A stretch of DNA of 53,421 nt from a bacterium (lineage in GTDB: Bacteria; Vulcanimicrobiota; Vulcanimicrobiia; Vulcanimicrobiales; Vulcanimicrobiaceae). Numbering within the stretch: position 1 is the stretch's first letter; each line of letters starts with the position of its first letter. The translations under genes were made by a program, and so were the position numbers. Shown here piece by piece: positions 51,026 through 53,421 of this stretch. The stretch lies in assembly GCA_021794175.1 (NCBI GenBank), contig JAJYRI010000009.1, positions 1 through 53,421 on the forward strand. The letters run 5' to 3'. Under the pieces are notes generated by a model. The model had not been told where the DNA came from and made no database searches. It saw only the letters and a program-made list of their open reading frames with translations.

Positions 51026-51889
51026 TTATTCGGCCGAACCCTCCCCGCGCAGACGCCCCAGGTGGCGAGCCAGCGCCGAAAAACGGCTCTGGACCGTCGG
51101 TTTGGAGACCGGAGGCTCGCAGCGTGCCCCGAGTTCGGCCAGGGCGGCTTCGGGGTACTTCAGTCGCAATTCCGCGATCTCGCGTAGCGCCGGGGAGAGG
51201 GATTTGAGCCCGTGCTCGCGCGCGATCTCCAGGACGAGCCGACGTTGGCTCGCTGCAGCGCCGGCACTTCGGTCGAGATTGGCGGCTTCGGTGTTGACCA
51301 GACGGTGGATGCGGTTCTTCGTCTCGCGCATCGCGCGAATATCTTCCAGCGCGAGCACCGTTCGATGGGCGCCCAACAGCGTCAGCAATTCGACGATGGT
51401 GTCGGAGTGTTTGTAGTAGAGCACCTCGCGCGCTTTTCGCTTCGTGCGCTTCGGGGGATAACCGATGCCGGCGAGCAGCGATTCAAGGCGCGCGGCCAAG
51501 CCGGCATTATGCGGCGTGAATTCGAGGTGGTAGCCGACGCTCTCCGCCGCGAGCGATCCGACGGCAAGAAATGCAGCCCGCGCCTCCATAATGCGATCGC
51601 AGCGCCGTCGCGCTTTGCTTTTTGTCGCGAGGAGCTCGTCGGGGATACGAATACTGTAGTCGACGCCGCCGCGTAAGCGCTTGACGGGCTGCGATTCGAT
51701 GGCGAACGATTTACGGTCGGGAAGCAGCGACCAAAAGAGACGGGCGACGGCGTTGCGTTGGGTGTGGAAACGTCCGCGCACGCCGCCGTAAATAACGAGC
51801 GCTTCGAGCAGGGCGAGCCGACAATGCGCCTCGCCGGGCATCTCGCGTGCGAGCGCATCTTTTGCATCGGTCGAGAGCGACGCGTTCAC
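51026..51889 (-). CDS. whiA: Sporulation/cell-division regulator WhiA
   Basis: The 287-residue protein fits WhiA, a DNA-binding protein that combines a LAGLIDADG-like fold with a C-terminal HTH. The N-terminal part has CRLALLEALVIYGGVRGR; YHLEFTPHNAGLAARLESLLAG and YYKHSDTIVELLTLLGAHRTVLALED lie in the middle. The HTH part (NRIHRLVNTEAANLDRSAGAAASQ; LKYPEAALAELGARCEPPVSKPTVQSRFSALARHL) ends it. It starts with GTG 10 bp after the rqcP stop. Slightly shorter than usual. Confidence 0.9.
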   Translation of the reverse strand: MNASLSTDAKDALAREMPGEAHCRLALLEALVIYGGVRGRFHTQRNAVARLFWSLLPDRKSFAIESQPVKRLRGGVDYSIRIPDELLATKSKARRRCDRIMEARAAFLAVGSLAAESVGYHLEFTPHNAGLAARLESLLAGIGYPPKRTKRKAREVLYYKHSDTIVELLTLLGAHRTVLALEDIRAMRETKNRIHRLVNTEAANLDRSAGAAASQRRLVLEIAREHGLKSLSPALREIAELRLKYPEAALAELGARCEPPVSKPTVQSRFSALARHLGRLRGEGSAE

Positions 51890-51899
51890 GGTGTCGAGT

Positions 51900-52175
51900 C
51901 TATATCCATTCGTCGGGTTGCTCGCGCCGCGTCTCGACGACTTCGTAAAGCGAGGCCGGCCGGACCGCGGGCGTGACGCGCAACGGAACTTCGAGCACGC
52001 GCACGACGACGACGCGATTGACGTAATGAATCTCCAGCATATCGCCGACTGCGACGCGCTGTCCGGGCTTCAACGCTTTTCCGTCGCGCAAAATACGGCC
52101 GTGCTCGAGCGCTTCGTGCGCCTCGCTGCGTCGCTTGGCCAGCCGGGCGACTTTGAAAAATTTGTCGAGCCGCAT
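51900..52175 (-). CDS. rqcP: S4-domain RNA-binding protein RqcP (YabO/HslR-like)
   Basis: This 91-residue protein is one S4 domain: MRLDKFFKVARLAKRRSEAHEALEHGRILRDGKALKPGQRVAVGDMLEIHY. The ATG at 52175 matches the family start, and an earlier frame ATT/GTG gives a non-homologous prefix. Such proteins bind 23S rRNA and act in ribosome-associated quality control. It is first in the rqcP-whiA run, divergent from the MATE gene by 78 bp. Confidence 0.88.
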   Translation of the reverse strand: MRLDKFFKVARLAKRRSEAHEALEHGRILRDGKALKPGQRVAVGDMLEIHYVNRVVVVRVLEVPLRVTPAVRPASLYEVVETRREQPDEWI

Positions 52176-52253
52176 AAAGACGATAATGCGCGCCCGCGCG
52201 ACGATCACCTTTGCCGAAGGGGGTTGCCGTTGCGGTCAGCGAACGCACGACGA

Positions 52254-53421
52254 ATGGCAACGAGTGCGCCGGCGCGCCGCAGCGGCTTCGATCCGCTCGA
52301 TGAGAGTAAACCGCTGTGGAAAAGCCTCGTGGTTTTTCTCATTCCGTTAATGCTGAGCAACATCATGCAATCGGCATCGGGAACCTTCGGCAGTATCTTT
52401 CTCGGCCGGTTGATCGGCGTCGAGGCGCTCGCCGCGGTCTCGGCGGTCTTTCCGCTGATTTTCGCGCTGTTCTCGTTTCTCATCGGCATCGGCAGCGGGA
52501 GTACCGTCCTGATCGGGCAGGCGTACGGCGCCAAAGATATGCACAAGGTCAAAAAAATCGCGGGCACGGTGTTGGGCGCGACGCTGGCGATGGGAGTCGT
52601 CGTCGCCGTCCTCGGCGAGTTGTTCTCTCCGAGCATCCTCGCCGCGTTGGGAACGCCGGCGAGCATCCTGCATGATTCCGACCGCTACGCGCGCGTACTC
52701 TTTCTGTTTTCGCCGGTGCTCTTTCCCTATATAACGTATACGACGGTAATGCGCGGCGTCGGCGATGCGAAAACGCCGTTCTACGCGTTGACGTTTTCGA
52801 CGCTGTTGAGCATCGTGCTCGCGCCGGCGTTCATTCTCGGATGGTTCGGGTTGCCGCATCTCGGCGTGGTAAGCGTCGCGGTTGCCTCGATTATCGCGCA
52901 GAGCCTCGCCCTCGTCGGGTTGCTGCTGATCCTTCGTTTGCGCAACGACCCGCTGCAACTCGACCGCGAGATGCTTCGCGATTTTATCGTCGATTGGAAG
53001 ATTTTCTGGACGGTCTTGCGCATCGGCATTCCGACGGGTATCCAGGTCGTGCTTTTTGCGTTGGCCGAAGTGGCGGTCATTAGTTTCGTCAATCGATTCG
53101 GCGCGTCGGCGACCGCAGCGTACGGCGCCGTCAACCAGGTCGCGAGCTACGTGCAGTTTCCGGCGGTCTCGCTCGGTATCGCCGCCTCGATCTTCGGCGC
53201 GCAGTGCATCGGCGCGCGGCGTGAGGATCGCCTGCGCAGCGTCGTACGCGCGGCGGTCGTTCTCAATTATATCGTAGTCGGTTTTCTCGTCGTTGTCTGC
53301 TATATTTTCGCCCACGATATTCTGGGGTGGTTTATCACCGATATGCCGACCTTGAAGATCGCCGCCGGGCTGCTGGCGATTACATTATGGAGTTACGTGT
53401 TCTTCGGTAATTCGAGCGTTA
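52254..53421 (+). CDS. MATE-family multidrug/metabolite exporter (3' truncated by window)
   Basis: The frame runs open to the window end, so about 389 of roughly 450-480 residues are seen. It starts MATSAPARRSGFDPLDESKPLWKS, a cytosolic lead, and helix 1 is VVFLIPLMLSNIMQSASGTFGSIFLGRLIGVEALAAVSAVFP, the typical MATE N-terminal half. RGVGDAKTPFYALTFSTLLSIVLAPAFILGW closes the first half; the second begins RIGIPTGIQVVLFALAEVAVISFVNRFG. Na+ or H+ antiport of drugs is the family role; substrate unknown. Confidence 0.88.
   Translation, partial: MATSAPARRSGFDPLDESKPLWKSLVVFLIPLMLSNIMQSASGTFGSIFLGRLIGVEALAAVSAVFPLIFALFSFLIGIGSGSTVLIGQAYGAKDMHKVKKIAGTVLGATLAMGVVVAVLGELFSPSILAALGTPASILHDSDRYARVLFLFSPVLFPYITYTTVMRGVGDAKTPFYALTFSTLLSIVLAPAFILGWFGLPHLGVVSVAVASIIAQSLALVGLLLILRLRNDPLQLDREMLRDFIVDWKIFWTVLRIGIPTGIQVVLFALAEVAVISFVNRFGASATAAYGAVNQVASYVQFPAVSLGIAASIFGAQCIGARREDRLRSVVRAAVVLNYIVVGFLVVVCYIFAHDILGWFITDMPTLKIAAGLLAITLWSYVFFGNSSV

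Noticed and set aside
52347-53315. 322-residue minus-strand frame
   Set aside because: Antisense to a clear MATE transporter, highly charged and without motifs.
1-53421. CRISPR arrays, rRNA operons, prophage structural genes
   Set aside because: No regularly spaced repeats, rRNA sequence or phage head/tail genes were seen.

Overview
The window is a GC-rich, densely packed bacterial chromosome segment. Start codons often overlap the preceding stop (ATGA/GTGA), and GTG starts are common. It combines DivIVA, SepF, WhiA, RqcP and CsaB, which are typical of Gram-positive-like (Terrabacteria) lineages, with Lgt/LspA lipoprotein processing, flagellar-rod-like proteins and a class I benzoyl-CoA reductase. 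I infer a poorly cultured phylum such as Eremiobacterota/Vulcanimicrobiota (WPS-2) or a relative, but nothing in the window proves the phylum.

Region 1 (1-8431): the 3' part of a PAS/LuxR-type regulator, then a nine-gene co-directional run: tetR, dch, oah, had, the four benzoyl-CoA reductase subunits (C-B-A-D order) and a hemerythrin-like protein. Together these would dearomatise benzoyl-CoA with ATP, hydrate the diene, oxidise the alcohol and open the ring. No benzoate-CoA ligase or ferredoxin gene is visible here. Region 2 (8340-10332): a MaoC-type hydratase diverges from tnaA, whose active-site signature is that of tryptophanase rather than tyrosine phenol-lyase.

Region 3 (10313-13632): an accessory island. 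It holds an AbiEi/AbiEii toxin-antitoxin operon behind a 20-bp inverted-repeat promoter, an IS3-type transposase remnant, a small membrane protein, and two decayed extra copies of the tnaA 3' end. Several perfect hairpins flank these pieces.

Region 4 (13633-31000): housekeeping and envelope genes. They are PrsA-type foldase, MazG, a 3-aminobutyryl-CoA ammonia-lyase, a NicO-like transporter, an MFS transporter, a lipoprotein with an HExxE motif, Sua5/TsaC, an EamA transporter, a DUF2252 kinase-like protein, copper export (copZ-copA), a CtpA protease, a DUF4126 protein whose stop lies inside tRNA-Val(UAC), small stress/membrane proteins, a crotonase and a DUF5693 membrane protein.

Region 5 (30978-53421): csaB, ileS, the ccdA-lspA-rluD-tgt operon divergent from lgt-yggS-sepF-divIVA-leuB, a secreted protein built from an internal duplication, a small cluster with two flagellar-rod-like genes, a 52-codon ORF and a FliA-like sigma factor, then the opposite-strand runs rqcP-whiA and gap-pgk-tpiA-gpmI-punA (lower glycolysis and nucleoside salvage). 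The window ends inside a MATE-family transporter.
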